A stretch of DNA of 64,000 nucleotides from Afifella sp. IM 167 (GCF_020144925.1 NZ_NSLC01000005.1:186001-250000); one strand, 5' to 3'; counted from the first letter of the stretch, positions 1 to 10,014 are shown. Translations and numbers: made by a program. The notes: a model not told the origin generated them from the sequence alone.

Positions 1-979
1 CGGGCGAGCACTGGATGGCGAAGTCGAGGGCGATCTCCAGTCCCGCGGCATGCGTCGCTTCCACCAGCCGGTCGAAATCCTCGAACGTGCCGAGCTCGGG
101 ATGGATGGCGTCATGGCCGCCTTCCTTCGAGCCGATGGCGTAGGGGCTTCCCGGATCGTCCGGCCGCGCCTTGAGCGAGTTGTTGCGCCCCTTGCGGTTG
201 GTCGTTCCGATCGGGTGGATGGGCGGGAAGTAGAGGACGTCGAAGCCGAGGTCGCGCACATAGGGAAGGCGCTCGATCACGTCGTCGAAGGTGCCGTGCC
301 TTGCCGGATCGCCCGACATGGAACGGGGAAACACCTCGTACCAGGCCGAGAAGGCGGCGCGTTTGCGGTCGACGAAAAGCTCCAGCACCCGCAGGTAGTA
401 GGAGACGTTGGATCTCAGGCCGCCCTCTGTCATCGTGGCGAGCAGGTCCTCGCCCATGAGGCGCGAGAATTTCTCGCCGGGATCGGCGATCTGCTCCAGC
501 TGCTCCACGGCGATCTGCAGGCCGGCCCGGCCCTCCGGCCTCAGCCTCTCGCTCTCCTCCAGCGTCCGGCGCACGAGGCGGAAGCCTTCCTCCAGCTCCA
601 GCGAAAGGTCCAGCCCGGCCGCCTGCTTCTTGGCGACGTCGCGGCGCCAGGCGGCGAAGAGATCGCGCCAGGCCATGATCGTATATTCGTAGGTGGTGTT
701 CTCGTCGGGGCTGAAAGTGGCGCGCCAGCGGTCGTTCTCGAACGGGTGCATGGGCGTTTCCGCCCAGTTGGAATCCCCCTTCCTGCGCGTCAGCAGCGCC
801 GCGTCGATCACGTCGTGGCCGTCGCAGAAGATATCGGCCTCCACGACGACGATCTCGCCGAGGGCGGCCTTGGCGGCGAAGCGCCCGCCATCGATTTCGG
901 GCGTGACCGCTTCGATGGCGACACGGTTGTCAGCGAGGGCGAGGAGGAGGCGGTCTGCTGTTTTGAGGCCTTTCTGCAT
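1..979 (-). CDS. glgE: Alpha-1,4-glucan:maltose-1-phosphate maltosyltransferase, N-terminal part (runs off the left edge)
   Basis: Reading the minus strand from ATG at 979 gives 326 codons with no stop before the window edge, so the 3' half is missing. GlgE transfers maltose from maltose-1-phosphate to the non-reducing end of alpha-1,4-glucans in the cytoplasm. The visible part has the N-terminal beta-sandwich region, then the start of the GH13 barrel with the family-typical stretch VLYFPPIHPIGTTNRKGRN (about residue 255) followed by GHDAIHPELGT. No strong Shine-Dalgarno precedes 979 (only AAGGA four bases away), so a TTG start 30 bases upstream is possible. It lies downstream of putA on the same strand. 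A glycogen phosphorylase gene about 12 kb away is consistent with alpha-glucan metabolism. The family call is secure; the start is not. Confidence 0.85.
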   Translation of the reverse strand, partial: MQKGLKTADRLLLALADNRVAIEAVTPEIDGGRFAAKAALGEIVVVEADIFCDGHDVIDAALLTRRKGDSNWAETPMHPFENDRWRATFSPDENTTYEYTIMAWRDLFAAWRRDVAKKQAAGLDLSLELEEGFRLVRRTLEESERLRPEGRAGLQIAVEQLEQIADPGEKFSRLMGEDLLATMTEGGLRSNVSYYLRVLELFVDRKRAAFSAWYEVFPRSMSGDPARHGTFDDVIERLPYVRDLGFDVLYFPPIHPIGTTNRKGRNNSLKARPDDPGSPYAIGSKEGGHDAIHPELGTFEDFDRLVEATHAAGLEIALDFAIQCSP

Positions 980-1078
980 GCTTTCCTTCGTGTCGGCTTT
1001 CAAAAGCCTGCGGCGCGTTTCGGCGGCGCAGGCGACAGGATTCGAGCTAGGTCGCCGGGCCCGCAGGTCCAGCGCCTC

Positions 1079-1092
1079 GTTAGGTTCCTAAC
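1079..1092. promoter_or_regulatory. Perfect 6-bp inverted repeat upstream of glgE
   Basis: GTTAGG-TT-CCTAAC lies about 100 bases upstream of the glgE start and about 70 bases past the putA stop. It could be a regulator site or a weak hairpin. There is no T-tract on either strand, so a Rho-independent terminator is unlikely. The function is not known. Confidence 0.25.
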
Positions 1093-1164
1093 AGTCTAGT
1101 CCCCAGAGAGTTGCAGGCGAATGTCGGTTACGGCCTTGTTCCTTCGGCCAATTGCGGGTCCGCC

Positions 1165-4100
1165 TCAATCCTCCGGCAGCGTCAGGAGGGTCGCATTGCC
1201 GCCGGAGGCCGTCGTGTCGATGGAGACGACCCTCTCGGTGGAGAAGAGGGCAACGCCGTCGGCGAGCGACAGGAGCGGCACCCGCTGGCCGGCGCGCCCG
1301 GCGATCGCCCGCCGGATCTCGCGCGCCGTCGTGTCGCCGGGCGCGGTCTGCACCTCGTAGACGACAAGGCCGAGCCGCGGCAGCTTCGCCGCCAGCTCGG
1401 CCGGCTCGCCTTCCAGGAACACGATGAGCCGTTTCGGCTGGAAGAGCTCGGCGAGCGCGCTCGCCAGTGCCGTCACCGCGTCGTCGGCAAGGCGCGCCGG
1501 GATGACGACGCGGTTGCCGGCGGCCAGCGCCGTCACGGTCTGTTTGAGGAGCGCGCTTCCGTCGCCCCCGCCGAGGCAGAGCGCGACGCCGCGCGGCGCG
1601 AGCGCCAGGCGGTTCGCCTCGCCGGTCGGGCCGGGCAGGGCGAGAACGCCGGCGATCTCCGGCTGCGCCGCCTCGATGGCGGCCCGCGCCGTCGCCTCCG
1701 CGTCTTCCGGCAGGGAGCCGGCGGCGCTCGCCAGCACCATGATGCGGGCCGAGTTCTCTTCCCAGCCCGCGGCGGGCGGCAGCTTGGCGAATTCTTCCAG
1801 CGACATCGTCTCGGCCGGCTTTGCGGCCGGCCGGGCGGGCGCCTCTCCCTCAGAGGGCGGCACGACCGGTCGCGTGAACCGCGTCAGGTAGTGCGGCCCG
1901 CCCGCTTTCGGACCGGTGCCGGAAAGCCCCTCGCCGCCGAAGGGCTGCACGCCGACCACGGCGCCGATCTGGTTGCGGTTGACGTAGATGTTGCCGACAT
2001 GGGCGCGGTCGCAGATGCGCTCCACCCGCTGGTCGACGCGCGAATGGATGCCGAGGGTGAGGCCGTAGCCGGCGGCGTTGATCTCCTCGACAACCTTGTC
2101 GAGATCCTTCGCCTTGAAGCGGATGACGTGGAGTACGGGCCCGAAGATCTCCTGGCCGAGCTGCGAGAAGCGCTCGAGGCTGAGCGCCACGGGCGGCACG
2201 AAGGTGCCTTCGTTGGGCGCGCCAGGATGCTCGAAGAGGAGCCGCCCCTCGCCTTTCAGCTTCTCGACATGCGCCAGGATGGTCTCGCGCGCCTCCGCGT
2301 CGATCACCGGTCCGACGTCGGTGGCCGGCTCCCAGGGATCGGCGACGACGAGCTCGCGTGCCGCGCCCTCCAGCATCGTCAGCAGAGGCTGGGCGATTTC
2401 CTCCTGTACGAAGAGGGCCCTGAGCGCCGAGCAGCGCTGGCCAGCCGACTGGAAGGCGGAGGCGACGATGTCGCGCACCGCATGCTCCGGCAGGGCGGTG
2501 GAATCGACGATCATGGCGTTGAGGCCGCCCGTCTCGGCGATGAGCGGCGCGCGGGCCGGCCCGTTTTCGGCGAGCGAGCGGTCGATGAGGATCGCCGTCT
2601 CGGTCGAGCCGGTGAAACAGACGCCGGCAATGCCGGGGTCGGAGGTGAGCGCCGCGCCGACGCTGCCGCCGGCCCCCGGCACGAGATGGAGAACATCTCC
2701 CGGGATGCCGGCCTCGTGCAGCAGCGAGACGGCCTTTGCCGCCATCAGCGCCGTCTGCTCGGCCGGTTTGGCGATCACGGCGTTGCCGGCGGCGAGCGCG
2801 GCGGAGATCTGGCCGGTGAAGATGGCGAGCGGAAAATTCCAGGGCGAGATGCACACGAATACACCACGCCCCTCGCGTCTTTCGCCTTCTGCAACGTCGG
2901 GACCGAGAATGCGCCGCGCCTCGCAGGCGTAGTAGCGCAGGAAGTCGACCGCCTCGCGCACTTCCAGGATGCCGTCGAGCCGCGTCTTGCCGGCCTCGCG
3001 CGTGGCGAGCGCCATCAGCTCCGGCGCGTGCGCCTCGTAGAGGTCGGCCGCCCGCTCCAAAATCTCCGCCCGCTCCCCGGCGGGCCGTGCCCGCCATGCC
3101 GGCGCCGCCCTGCCGGCGACTTCAATGGCCTGTCGCGCCGTCTCCGCATCCGCCTCCGTGACGGTGCCGACCTTCTGCGAGGGATGCGCCGGATTGAAGA
3201 TGTCGCGCGCCGTGCCGGGCTTCGTCTCTCCGCCGACGAGCGGCGCCGCTTCCCATCGCTTTTCCAGGAAGGGCGTCATCGCCTCTTCGAGCGCGGCGAG
3301 GTCGCGCGGATTGTTGATGTTCCAGCCCTTCGAATTGCGCCGCACCGGCTGGTAGAGGTCGGGCGGCAGCGGGATATGCGCATGCGCCACGGGGCTTGCC
3401 CTCTCCACCCTGGAGATCGGGTCGGCGACGAGCCTTTCGGCGGGCACCTCCTCGTCGAGAAGCTGGTGCACGAAGGAGGAATTGGCGCCGTTTTCGAGGA
3501 GCCGCCGGACCAGGTAGGCAAGCAGGTCCTTGTGGATGCCGACCGGGGCGTAGACGCGGCAGGGCTTTCCCGTCTCCTTCATCAACCGGGCGTGCAGCGC
3601 CTCGCCCATGCCGTGCAGGCGCTGGAACTCGAACGGCGCGTCCGGCTCCGCGATCTCCAGGATCGCCGCCGCGGTATGGGCGTTGTGCGTGGCGAACTGC
3701 GGATAGATCCACTCGGGCTGCGACAGGAGGAGCCGCGCCCCGGCGAGATAGGACACGTCGGTCGTCGCCTTGCGGGTGAAGACCGGATAGGCCTCGATGC
3801 CGAGCGTCTGCGCGAGCTTGATCTCGTAGTCCCAGTAGGCGCCCTTCACCAGCCGCACCGGCATGCGCGCTCCGCGTTGCTTCGCGAAGGCGCCCGCCCA
3901 TTCCAGCACCGGCTGTGAGGTCTTGGCAAAGGCCTGCACGACGAGCCCGAAGCCGTCCCATCCCGCCGCCTCGTCGCCGGCGAGCGCGGCCTCCACCACA
4001 TCGAGAGAGATGTCCAGCCGGTCCGCCTCCTCCGCATCGACGGAAAGGCCGATCCCGGCGCGGCGGGCAAGGCCGATGAGGGCGCCGAGACGCGGCGCGA

Positions 4101-4890
4101 GCTCGGCGAGGACGCGCTTTCTCTGCACCGTCTCGTAGCGTGGATGCAGCGCCGAGAGCTTCACCGAGATCGACGGCCGCGAGACGATGTCGCCGGTGCC
4201 CGATTCCTTGCCGATGGCGGAGATGGCGTCGGAATAGGAGCGGAAATAGCGCTCGGCGTCCTCGGCGGTGCGCGCCGCCTCGCCGAGCATGTCGTAGGAA
4301 TAGCGGTAGCCCTTCTGGCGCATCGGCGCCGCGCGCCGCATCGCCTCCTCGATATTGCGGCCGAGAACGAACTGCGCCCCGAGCATCTTCATCGCCTGCG
4401 CCACGGCGGTGCGCACGACCGGTTCGCCGACGCGCATGACGAGCCGGCGCATCGTATGGATGAGATGCGCCTCGGCCTGCTCGCCGCCCGTCTCGGCGCC
4501 GTAGAGGCGGCCCGTCAGCATCAGCCCCCAGGAGGAGGCGTTGAGCAGGAGCGAATCGGCGGTGCCGCGATGCTGGCCCCAATCGGCCCCGCCGATCTTG
4601 TCGCGGATGAGCGCGTCGAGCGTATGCGCGTCGGGGACCCGCAGATAGGCTTCCGCCAGGCACATCAGCGCGACGCCCTCGTCGGTCGAGAGCCCGTATT
4701 CGGAAAGGAAGCGCTCCATCAGATGGGGCGCGGGGTCGGCCCGCAGCCCCTCCACCATGCCGGCGGCGCGCCGGACGGCCCGCTCACGGGCCTCTTCGCC
4801 GAGCCCGAGAGCGGCAAGGCGGCTGGCGACGACGTCGGCTTCATCCTGGAAGGGCGCGGCGCGGATGGCGTCGCGAAGGTCTTTGGGCAT
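1165..4890 (-). CDS. putA: Bifunctional proline dehydrogenase / L-glutamate-gamma-semialdehyde dehydrogenase
   Basis: 1241 residues. PutA oxidises proline to glutamate in two steps: an FAD proline dehydrogenase and an NAD-dependent aldehyde dehydrogenase joined by a channel. The order seen is an alpha-helical N-terminal region, the PRODH barrel (about 170-480), the ALDH domain (about 560-1010) with FTGSTETA and catalytic Cys820 in SAGQRCSALR, then an extra C-terminal ALDH-superfamily-like domain of about 200 residues. The length and that last domain fit the long 'type B' PutA. The N-terminus begins directly with MPKDLRDAIRAAP and has no ribbon-helix-helix DNA-binding domain, so this enzyme should not act as its own repressor. 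A Crp/Fnr-type regulator lies immediately upstream on the same strand and is an obvious but untested candidate regulator. Confidence 0.95.
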   Translation of the reverse strand: MPKDLRDAIRAAPFQDEADVVASRLAALGLGEEARERAVRRAAGMVEGLRADPAPHLMERFLSEYGLSTDEGVALMCLAEAYLRVPDAHTLDALIRDKIGGADWGQHRGTADSLLLNASSWGLMLTGRLYGAETGGEQAEAHLIHTMRRLVMRVGEPVVRTAVAQAMKMLGAQFVLGRNIEEAMRRAAPMRQKGYRYSYDMLGEAARTAEDAERYFRSYSDAISAIGKESGTGDIVSRPSISVKLSALHPRYETVQRKRVLAELAPRLGALIGLARRAGIGLSVDAEEADRLDISLDVVEAALAGDEAAGWDGFGLVVQAFAKTSQPVLEWAGAFAKQRGARMPVRLVKGAYWDYEIKLAQTLGIEAYPVFTRKATTDVSYLAGARLLLSQPEWIYPQFATHNAHTAAAILEIAEPDAPFEFQRLHGMGEALHARLMKETGKPCRVYAPVGIHKDLLAYLVRRLLENGANSSFVHQLLDEEVPAERLVADPISRVERASPVAHAHIPLPPDLYQPVRRNSKGWNINNPRDLAALEEAMTPFLEKRWEAAPLVGGETKPGTARDIFNPAHPSQKVGTVTEADAETARQAIEVAGRAAPAWRARPAGERAEILERAADLYEAHAPELMALATREAGKTRLDGILEVREAVDFLRYYACEARRILGPDVAEGERREGRGVFVCISPWNFPLAIFTGQISAALAAGNAVIAKPAEQTALMAAKAVSLLHEAGIPGDVLHLVPGAGGSVGAALTSDPGIAGVCFTGSTETAILIDRSLAENGPARAPLIAETGGLNAMIVDSTALPEHAVRDIVASAFQSAGQRCSALRALFVQEEIAQPLLTMLEGAARELVVADPWEPATDVGPVIDAEARETILAHVEKLKGEGRLLFEHPGAPNEGTFVPPVALSLERFSQLGQEIFGPVLHVIRFKAKDLDKVVEEINAAGYGLTLGIHSRVDQRVERICDRAHVGNIYVNRNQIGAVVGVQPFGGEGLSGTGPKAGGPHYLTRFTRPVVPPSEGEAPARPAAKPAETMSLEEFAKLPPAAGWEENSARIMVLASAAGSLPEDAEATARAAIEAAQPEIAGVLALPGPTGEANRLALAPRGVALCLGGGDGSALLKQTVTALAAGNRVVIPARLADDAVTALASALAELFQPKRLIVFLEGEPAELAAKLPRLGLVVYEVQTAPGDTTAREIRRAIAGRAGQRVPLLSLADGVALFSTERVVSIDTTASGGNATLLTLPED

Positions 4891-4999
4891 GGTTCTCCGC
4901 TCGGCAGGTCATGCCGATGCTGCGTCAGAAGAGGGGGGCGTTTCAACGGGGCGAAAGGACGAAGTCGCTCGGCCCTTCATCCGATGGCCCTGAAAGGCC

Positions 5000-5683
5000 C
5001 TAGCGCTCCATCGCCTTGGAGATGCGGCGGTTGAGCTCGTCCGGGTCGCACAGGATGAGCCCGCCGCGGCTTTTTTCCGTCAGGCCTGCCTTGGCGAGCG
5101 CCGAGAGTTCGCGCGAGACCACTTCCCGCCGGCAGCCGATGCGGTTGGCGAGGTCGTGGTGGAAGGGCGGCGGCGAGACGATGCGCTGCGCGCCATGGCC
5201 GGAACGGGACTTCGACTGGCGCAGGAGCTCGGCGTAGAGGCGTTCCTTGGTCTGCAGGAAGGAATGCTCCGCCAGCCGCGCATTGAGGCCGCGGATGAGG
5301 GTCGCGAGGTTGGAAAGCATGTGGCGGCTGACGGAAGGCACCTCGGTCGCAAGGTCCATGAAGAGCCTGCCGGGCATGATGCAGAGCCGCGAACGGTGCA
5401 TGGCGGTGACGTTGGCGGAACGGGGCGTGCCGTCGATCGCCGCAAGCTCGCCGAAATACGTGCCTTCCCCGAGTTCGCCGAGGATGATCTCCCGGCCCGT
5501 CGGGGAGCGAAAGAGAACGCGGCACTTGCCCGAGAGGACGAAATGCACCTCGTCCGACTCGTCCTCGTAGTCGATGATCAGCTCGTTGGTGTCATAGTTG
5601 CGCCAAAGGCAACGCGCCGCCACCGCCTTGGCACGGTCCTCGCCAAGGTCCTTGAAAAGGGGGATGGCCCTCAAATCGTCCAT
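5000..5683 (-). CDS. Crp/Fnr-family transcriptional regulator
   Basis: 227 residues. An N-terminal cyclic-nucleotide-binding-like beta-roll (about 1-120, with GEGTYFGELAAIDGTPRSA matching the phosphate-binding cassette region) is followed by a dimerisation helix and a C-terminal winged helix-turn-helix (about 165-215, DLANRIGCRREVVSRELSAL). The cassette retains the FGE-L-A plus arginine/serine arrangement seen in cAMP-binding proteins, while the four-cysteine cluster expected of an Fe-S FNR is absent. cAMP or another nucleotide is therefore more likely than oxygen sensing, by inference. It is 109 bases upstream of putA on the same strand, so it may share a transcript with it or regulate it. 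Confidence 0.85.
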   Translation of the reverse strand: MDDLRAIPLFKDLGEDRAKAVAARCLWRNYDTNELIIDYEDESDEVHFVLSGKCRVLFRSPTGREIILGELGEGTYFGELAAIDGTPRSANVTAMHRSRLCIMPGRLFMDLATEVPSVSRHMLSNLATLIRGLNARLAEHSFLQTKERLYAELLRQSKSRSGHGAQRIVSPPPFHHDLANRIGCRREVVSRELSALAKAGLTEKSRGGLILCDPDELNRRISKAMER

Positions 5684-5831
5684 GTCGCCGACGGCCCCTC
5701 GCCAGCCAGAATGATGGCCATCGTGCGGCGGCGCGCCGCACTTGGCAAGCGCTCCGGCCCGGCGGCAGGCGGTTTATCGAACCAAAACGGACCTTTGGGG
5801 CCCCTTGGCGAGGCGCTTGGGCCGCTCCCGG

Positions 5832-6605
5832 CTACCGGTTGCGGAACTGCGGCTCGCGCTTCTCCACGAAGGCGGTCATGCCTTCCTTCTGGTCTTCCGT
5901 GGCGAACAGGGCATGGAAGAGCCGCCGCTCGAAGCGGACGCCCTCCGCCAGGGTCGTCTCGTAGGCGCGGTTGACGCTTTCCTTGGTCATCATCACCGCC
6001 GGCAGCGAGAAGGACGCGATCTTCTGCGCCGCCTTCACCGCCTCTTCCAGAAGGTCGCCCGCCGGCACGATGCGCGAGACGAGGCCGGCGCGCTCCGCCT
6101 CCTCGGCGTCCATCAGGCGGCCCGTTAGGCACATATCCATGGCCTTCGCCTTGCCGACGAAGCGGGTGAGGCGCTGCGTGCCGCCCGAGCCCGGCATGAC
6201 GCCGAGGGTGATTTCCGGCTGGCCGAACTTCGCCGTCTCCGCCGCGATGATGAAGTCGCACATCATGGCGAGTTCGCAGCCCCCGCCGAGCGCGTAGCCG
6301 GCGACGGCCGCGATCAGCGGCTTGCGGCGCTGGCCGACCTTGTCCCATTCGGAAATGAAATTCCCGCGATAGGCGCTGACGAAATCGAGATCCTTCATTT
6401 CCTTGATGTCGGCGCCGGCGGCGAAGGCCTTTTCAGAGCCGGTGATGACGATGGCGCCGATCTTGTCGTCGGCCTCGAAATCGTCGAGGGCCTGGTTGAG
6501 CTCCTCCACGAGCCCGGCGCAGAGCGCGTTGAGGGCGCTCTGCCGGTTGAGCGTGATCAGGCCGGCATTTCCGCGCTTTTCGACGAGGATGTGGTCGTAG
6601 CCCAT
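5832..6605 (-). CDS. Enoyl-CoA hydratase/isomerase (crotonase family)
   Basis: 257 residues from ATG at 6605; a longer open frame upstream lacks crotonase similarity and is ignored. Crotonases hydrate trans-2-enoyl-CoA in fatty-acid beta-oxidation. The acyl-CoA oxyanion-hole segments [11 protein letters not shown] (about 66-76) and [12 protein letters not shown] (about 107-118) are visible, and the two catalytic glutamates expected near 117 and 137 ([14 protein letters not shown]) are present. This supports a true hydratase rather than an inactive relative. It follows mutM on the same strand with a 67-base gap, an arrangement I remember from rhizobial chromosomes. Regulation is not evident. 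Confidence 0.92.
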   Translation of the reverse strand: MGYDHILVEKRGNAGLITLNRQSALNALCAGLVEELNQALDDFEADDKIGAIVITGSEKAFAAGADIKEMKDLDFVSAYRGNFISEWDKVGQRRKPLIAAVAGYALGGGCELAMMCDFIIAAETAKFGQPEITLGVMPGSGGTQRLTRFVGKAKAMDMCLTGRLMDAEEAERAGLVSRIVPAGDLLEEAVKAAQKIASFSLPAVMMTKESVNRAYETTLAEGVRFERRLFHALFATEDQKEGMTAFVEKREPQFRNR

Positions 6606-6672
6606 TGTCCCCTCCCTGAGGCTGCTCGAAAATGCGTAGCCCGCTTCCGCAGGTCCGGCAAGGCGGCAGCCC

Positions 6673-7563
6673 CTACCGCTGGCAGACCGGGCAGAAGAAG
6701 GTCGATCGCCCGGACTGGGTGATGCGGGCAACGACGCCCGCGCAGGAAAGCCGCGGGCAGGGATCGCCCTCGCGGTCGTAGACGGCAAAGCTCTCCTGGA
6801 AGCGACCGACCGTGCCGTCCGTGTGCACGTAGTCGCGCAGCGAGGAGCCGCCGGCCGTCACCGCGTCGTCGATCACCTCGCGGATCGCGGCGACGAGGGC
6901 CTCGAGCCGCTTCGTCGGCGCGCCATCCTTGCGCACCAGCGAGCCGGCTGCCCGCCTCGGCGAGAGCTTTGCCCGCCACAGCGCCTCGCAGACATAGATG
7001 TTGCCGAGCCCGGCGACGAGCCGCTGGTCCATCAGCGCGGATTTGAGCGGCGCCTTGCGGCCGGAAAGTCTTTGCGCCAGCCAGGCCGGGCTGAGAGCAT
7101 TGCCGGTCGGCTCGACGCCGAGATGGGAAAAGAGCGGGTGCTCCGAAAGCCTTCCGGCCTCAGCGATATCCATGAAGCCGAAGCGGCGCGCATCGTTGAA
7201 GACGAGACGCGTGTCGCCGGAAAGGTGGAAGACGACATGGTCGTGCTCGCTCTTTTTCTTTCCCTCGAAATAGCGCCCGTCGGCGGGCGTCATCTCCACC
7301 GCGCCCTCGAACCGGAATGAGCCGGTCATGCCGAGATGCATAACGAGGATGGGCCCGCCCTCCGCGGTGTCTGTCTCCACCAGGAGGTATTTCGCCCGCC
7401 GCCCGACATGGTCGATCCGCCTTCCGGCGAGCCGCCCGGCGAAGCCGGCGGGAAGGGGAAAGCGCAGATCCGGGCGGCGCAGCTCTACCTTCTCGATCCG
7501 GCGCCCTTCCAGAACCGGGGCGAGCCCGCGCCTGATCGTCTCCACTTCCGGTAGTTCGGGCAT
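6673..7563 (-). CDS. mutM: Formamidopyrimidine-DNA glycosylase
   Basis: 296 residues. Fpg excises 8-oxoguanine and ring-opened purines and nicks the strand by beta/delta elimination. The start is fixed at ATG 7563 because the enzyme needs Pro as the mature N-terminal catalytic residue, and [14 protein letters not shown] begins there; a 15-codon longer frame would block catalysis. Glu3 (Glu2 of the mature protein) and the conserved lysine in RRAKYLL (residue 58) are present. The C-terminal zinc finger is intact: CPRLSC, then CPVC in the last 30 residues. The gene is divergent from ubiE with a 107-base intergenic space. Confidence 0.97.
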   Translation of the reverse strand: MPELPEVETIRRGLAPVLEGRRIEKVELRRPDLRFPLPAGFAGRLAGRRIDHVGRRAKYLLVETDTAEGGPILVMHLGMTGSFRFEGAVEMTPADGRYFEGKKKSEHDHVVFHLSGDTRLVFNDARRFGFMDIAEAGRLSEHPLFSHLGVEPTGNALSPAWLAQRLSGRKAPLKSALMDQRLVAGLGNIYVCEALWRAKLSPRRAAGSLVRKDGAPTKRLEALVAAIREVIDDAVTAGGSSLRDYVHTDGTVGRFQESFAVYDREGDPCPRLSCAGVVARITQSGRSTFFCPVCQR

Positions 7564-7670
7564 CGATCCTCCTCTTGCGCCTCGCCGCATGGCGCGGCGG
7601 GATGGCATTGGTTATGGTCCGGCCACATTTACCCGCCAACGGCAAGTCCGGCAGTTTCAGAGGAATTCAG

Positions 7671-8420
7671 ATGAGCGAGAAGACCCGCTTCGGCTATCAG
7701 GAGATAGCCATGGAGGAAAAGCAGGGCCGTGTGGACGGGGTCTTCCATTCGGTCGCCAAGCGCTACGACGTCATGAACGACCTGATGTCGGGCGGGCTGC
7801 ACCGGCTGTGGAAGAATGCCATGGTCTCCTGGCTCGCCCCGCCCCATTCCGGCCGCCCCTACAAGGTGCTCGACGTGGCGGGCGGCACCGGCGACATCGC
7901 CTTCCGCATCGCCGACCGCTCGCGCGGCCATGCCGAGGTCACGGTCTCCGACATCAACGCCTCCATGCTGGAAGTCTGCCGCGAGCGCGCCGAAAAGCGC
8001 CGCAACGCCAACTTCAACTACGTGGAGGCCAATGCAGAGGAGCTGCCTTTCGAGGATCAGAGCTTCGACGCCTATACGATCGCCTTCGGCATTCGCAACG
8101 TGCCGCGGCTCGACAAGGCGCTGTCGGAGGCCTTCCGCGTGCTGAAGCCGGGCGGACGCTTTCTTTGCCTGGAATTCACGCCTGTCTCCATGCCGCTGGT
8201 GCGCGAGGCCTATGAGGCCTATTCCTTCCACGTCATCCCGGCCATCGGCCGTGTGGTGACGGGCGACCGCGCCTCCTACCAGTATCTGGTGGAATCGATC
8301 CGCGTCTTCCCCAACAAGGAGCGCTTTGCCGGCATGATCGGCGATGCGGGCTTTGAGCGGGTGAGCTATCGCGACTATACGGCAGGCATCGTCGCTCTCC
8401 ATTCCGGATGGAAGCTCTAA
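7671..8420 (+). CDS. ubiE: Ubiquinone/menaquinone biosynthesis C-methyltransferase UbiE
   Basis: 249 residues. UbiE uses SAM to methylate the quinone ring (demethylmenaquinol or the 2-polyprenyl-6-methoxy-benzoquinol intermediate). ATG 7671 is preceded by AGAGGA at 6-base spacing, which decides it over further in-frame starts upstream. The SAM-binding motif [15 protein letters not shown] is at about 62-76, and the family signatures [18 protein letters not shown] and [12 protein letters not shown] are present. It is followed after 22 bases by ubiB, so ubiE-ubiB probably form a quinone-biosynthesis operon. Confidence 0.96.
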   Translation: MSEKTRFGYQEIAMEEKQGRVDGVFHSVAKRYDVMNDLMSGGLHRLWKNAMVSWLAPPHSGRPYKVLDVAGGTGDIAFRIADRSRGHAEVTVSDINASMLEVCRERAEKRRNANFNYVEANAEELPFEDQSFDAYTIAFGIRNVPRLDKALSEAFRVLKPGGRFLCLEFTPVSMPLVREAYEAYSFHVIPAIGRVVTGDRASYQYLVESIRVFPNKERFAGMIGDAGFERVSYRDYTAGIVALHSGWKL

Positions 8421-8442
8421 GCAGAGGGCCAGGGTCGCCAGC

Positions 8443-10014
8443 GTGTTCAATCTCTTCCGCCTTGTCTGGGCGGGGTTTCATATCGTTCGGGCCGGCGCGC
8501 TCGGCTTCGTCGATCTCGATGAGCTGCCGCCGGCGGCCGCGCGCGCCGTGCGCTTCCTGCGCCTGTTCGAGCCGCGCGGCCTCACCGATACGGAGCGCGG
8601 CAGGCGCCTGTCGGCGCGCCTGCACAAGCTCGGGCCCTCCTATGTGAAGCTCGGCCAGTTCCTCGGAACCCGCCCCGATATCGTCGGCTACGACGCCGCC
8701 GAGGCCCTGTCGGGCCTGAAGGACGAGATGCCGCCTTTCCCGACGGAAGAGGCCAAGGCGATCATCGCCGTCAATCTCGGTCGCTCGGTGGAGGAGGTCT
8801 TCGCCTCGTTCTCAGAGCCTGTCGCCGCCGCCTCGATCGCGCAGGTGCATCACGCCACGATGCTCGTCGACGGCGAGGAGCGCCACGTCGCCGTCAAGGT
8901 GCTGCGCCCGCATGTGCGCGGCGGCTTCCAGCGCGACCTGGAGACCTTCTACGCCGGCGCGCATTTCCTCGAGGGCCTTTCCTCGGAGGGCAAGCGGCTG
9001 AAGCCGGTGGCCGTGGTGCAGACGCTGGAGCGCACCGTGCTCCTGGAAATGGATCTGCGCCTGGAGGCGGCCGCCTATTCGGAGCTTTCCGAGAACATCG
9101 CCGCCGACACCGATTTTCGCGTGCCGGTCGTCGACTGGACCTGCACGGGCCGCGACGTCCTGACGATGGAGTGGATCGACGGCATCAAGCTGCGCAATAC
9201 CGCCGCCATCATCGAAGCGGGCATCGACCGGCAGAACCTTGCCCGTATCGTCGTCCAGTCCTTCCTGAGGAACGCGCTGCGCGACGGCTTCTTCCATGCC
9301 GACATGCACGAGGGAAACCTCTTCGTCGACTATGACGGCAATCTCGTCGCCGTGGATCTCGGCATCATGGGCCGCATCGGCCCGAAGGAGCGCCGCTTCC
9401 TCGCCCAGGTGATCTACTGCTTCATCAAGCGCGACTATCTGAAGATCGCCAAGCTGCACATCGAGGTCGGCTACGTGCCGCCGATCCATTCGGCGGAGGA
9501 TTTCGCCCAGGCGCTGCGGGCGATCGGCGAGCCGATCCAGGGCCAGCGCGCCAGCGAGATCTCCATGGCGCGCCTCCTCGGCCTCCTCTTCGAGGTGACG
9601 GCGCTCTTCAACATGCAGACCCGGCCGGAGCTCATCCTCCTGCAGAAGACGATGGTCGTGGTGGAGGGCGTCGCCCGCCGCCTCGACCCGGACTTCAACA
9701 TGTGGGCGGCCGCCGATCCGGTCGTCACCGAATGGATGACCCGCCATCTCGGCCCCGCCGGGCGCCTGGAGGAGGCGGCCGATACCGTCCGCCAGCTCGG
9801 CGCCTTCGTGGAACGCCTGCCCGACACGCTGACGCGGGTGGAATCGGCCGTCGATCGCCTCGCCGCCTTTTCGGCCGGCGGCATCAAGATCGACGACGAG
9901 ACGGTGGACCGTCTCGCCGATTCCTCGGCGAAAGAGCTCTTCTGGACCCGTTGGGCGGTCCGCGTGGGCGTGATCGCGCTCGTCGTCATCGCCGGCATCG
10001 GCGTCCTCGGCTAG
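8443..10014 (+). CDS. ubiB: Ubiquinone biosynthesis protein kinase-like UbiB
   Basis: 523 residues with a GTG start. UbiB is an atypical kinase-fold ATPase needed for aerobic ubiquinone synthesis, probably by helping extract lipid intermediates from the membrane. The family-specific KLGQ sequence sits at 69-72 (YVKLGQFLGTRPD), HADMHEGNLFVD (catalytic-loop equivalent) and AVDLGIMGRIG (DFG equivalent) follow, and a hydrophobic C-terminal segment (about 500-520) fits a membrane anchor. It is 22 bases downstream of ubiE. Confidence 0.95.
   Translation: MFNLFRLVWAGFHIVRAGALGFVDLDELPPAAARAVRFLRLFEPRGLTDTERGRRLSARLHKLGPSYVKLGQFLGTRPDIVGYDAAEALSGLKDEMPPFPTEEAKAIIAVNLGRSVEEVFASFSEPVAAASIAQVHHATMLVDGEERHVAVKVLRPHVRGGFQRDLETFYAGAHFLEGLSSEGKRLKPVAVVQTLERTVLLEMDLRLEAAAYSELSENIAADTDFRVPVVDWTCTGRDVLTMEWIDGIKLRNTAAIIEAGIDRQNLARIVVQSFLRNALRDGFFHADMHEGNLFVDYDGNLVAVDLGIMGRIGPKERRFLAQVIYCFIKRDYLKIAKLHIEVGYVPPIHSAEDFAQALRAIGEPIQGQRASEISMARLLGLLFEVTALFNMQTRPELILLQKTMVVVEGVARRLDPDFNMWAAADPVVTEWMTRHLGPAGRLEEAADTVRQLGAFVERLPDTLTRVESAVDRLAAFSAGGIKIDDETVDRLADSSAKELFWTRWAVRVGVIALVVIAGIGVLG

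Noticed and set aside
1111-3918. Long open frame (935 codons) on the plus strand opposite putA
   Set aside because: Arg/Gly/Ala/His-rich translation without domain features, fully antisense to an intact PutA; open frames like this are expected opposite high-GC genes.
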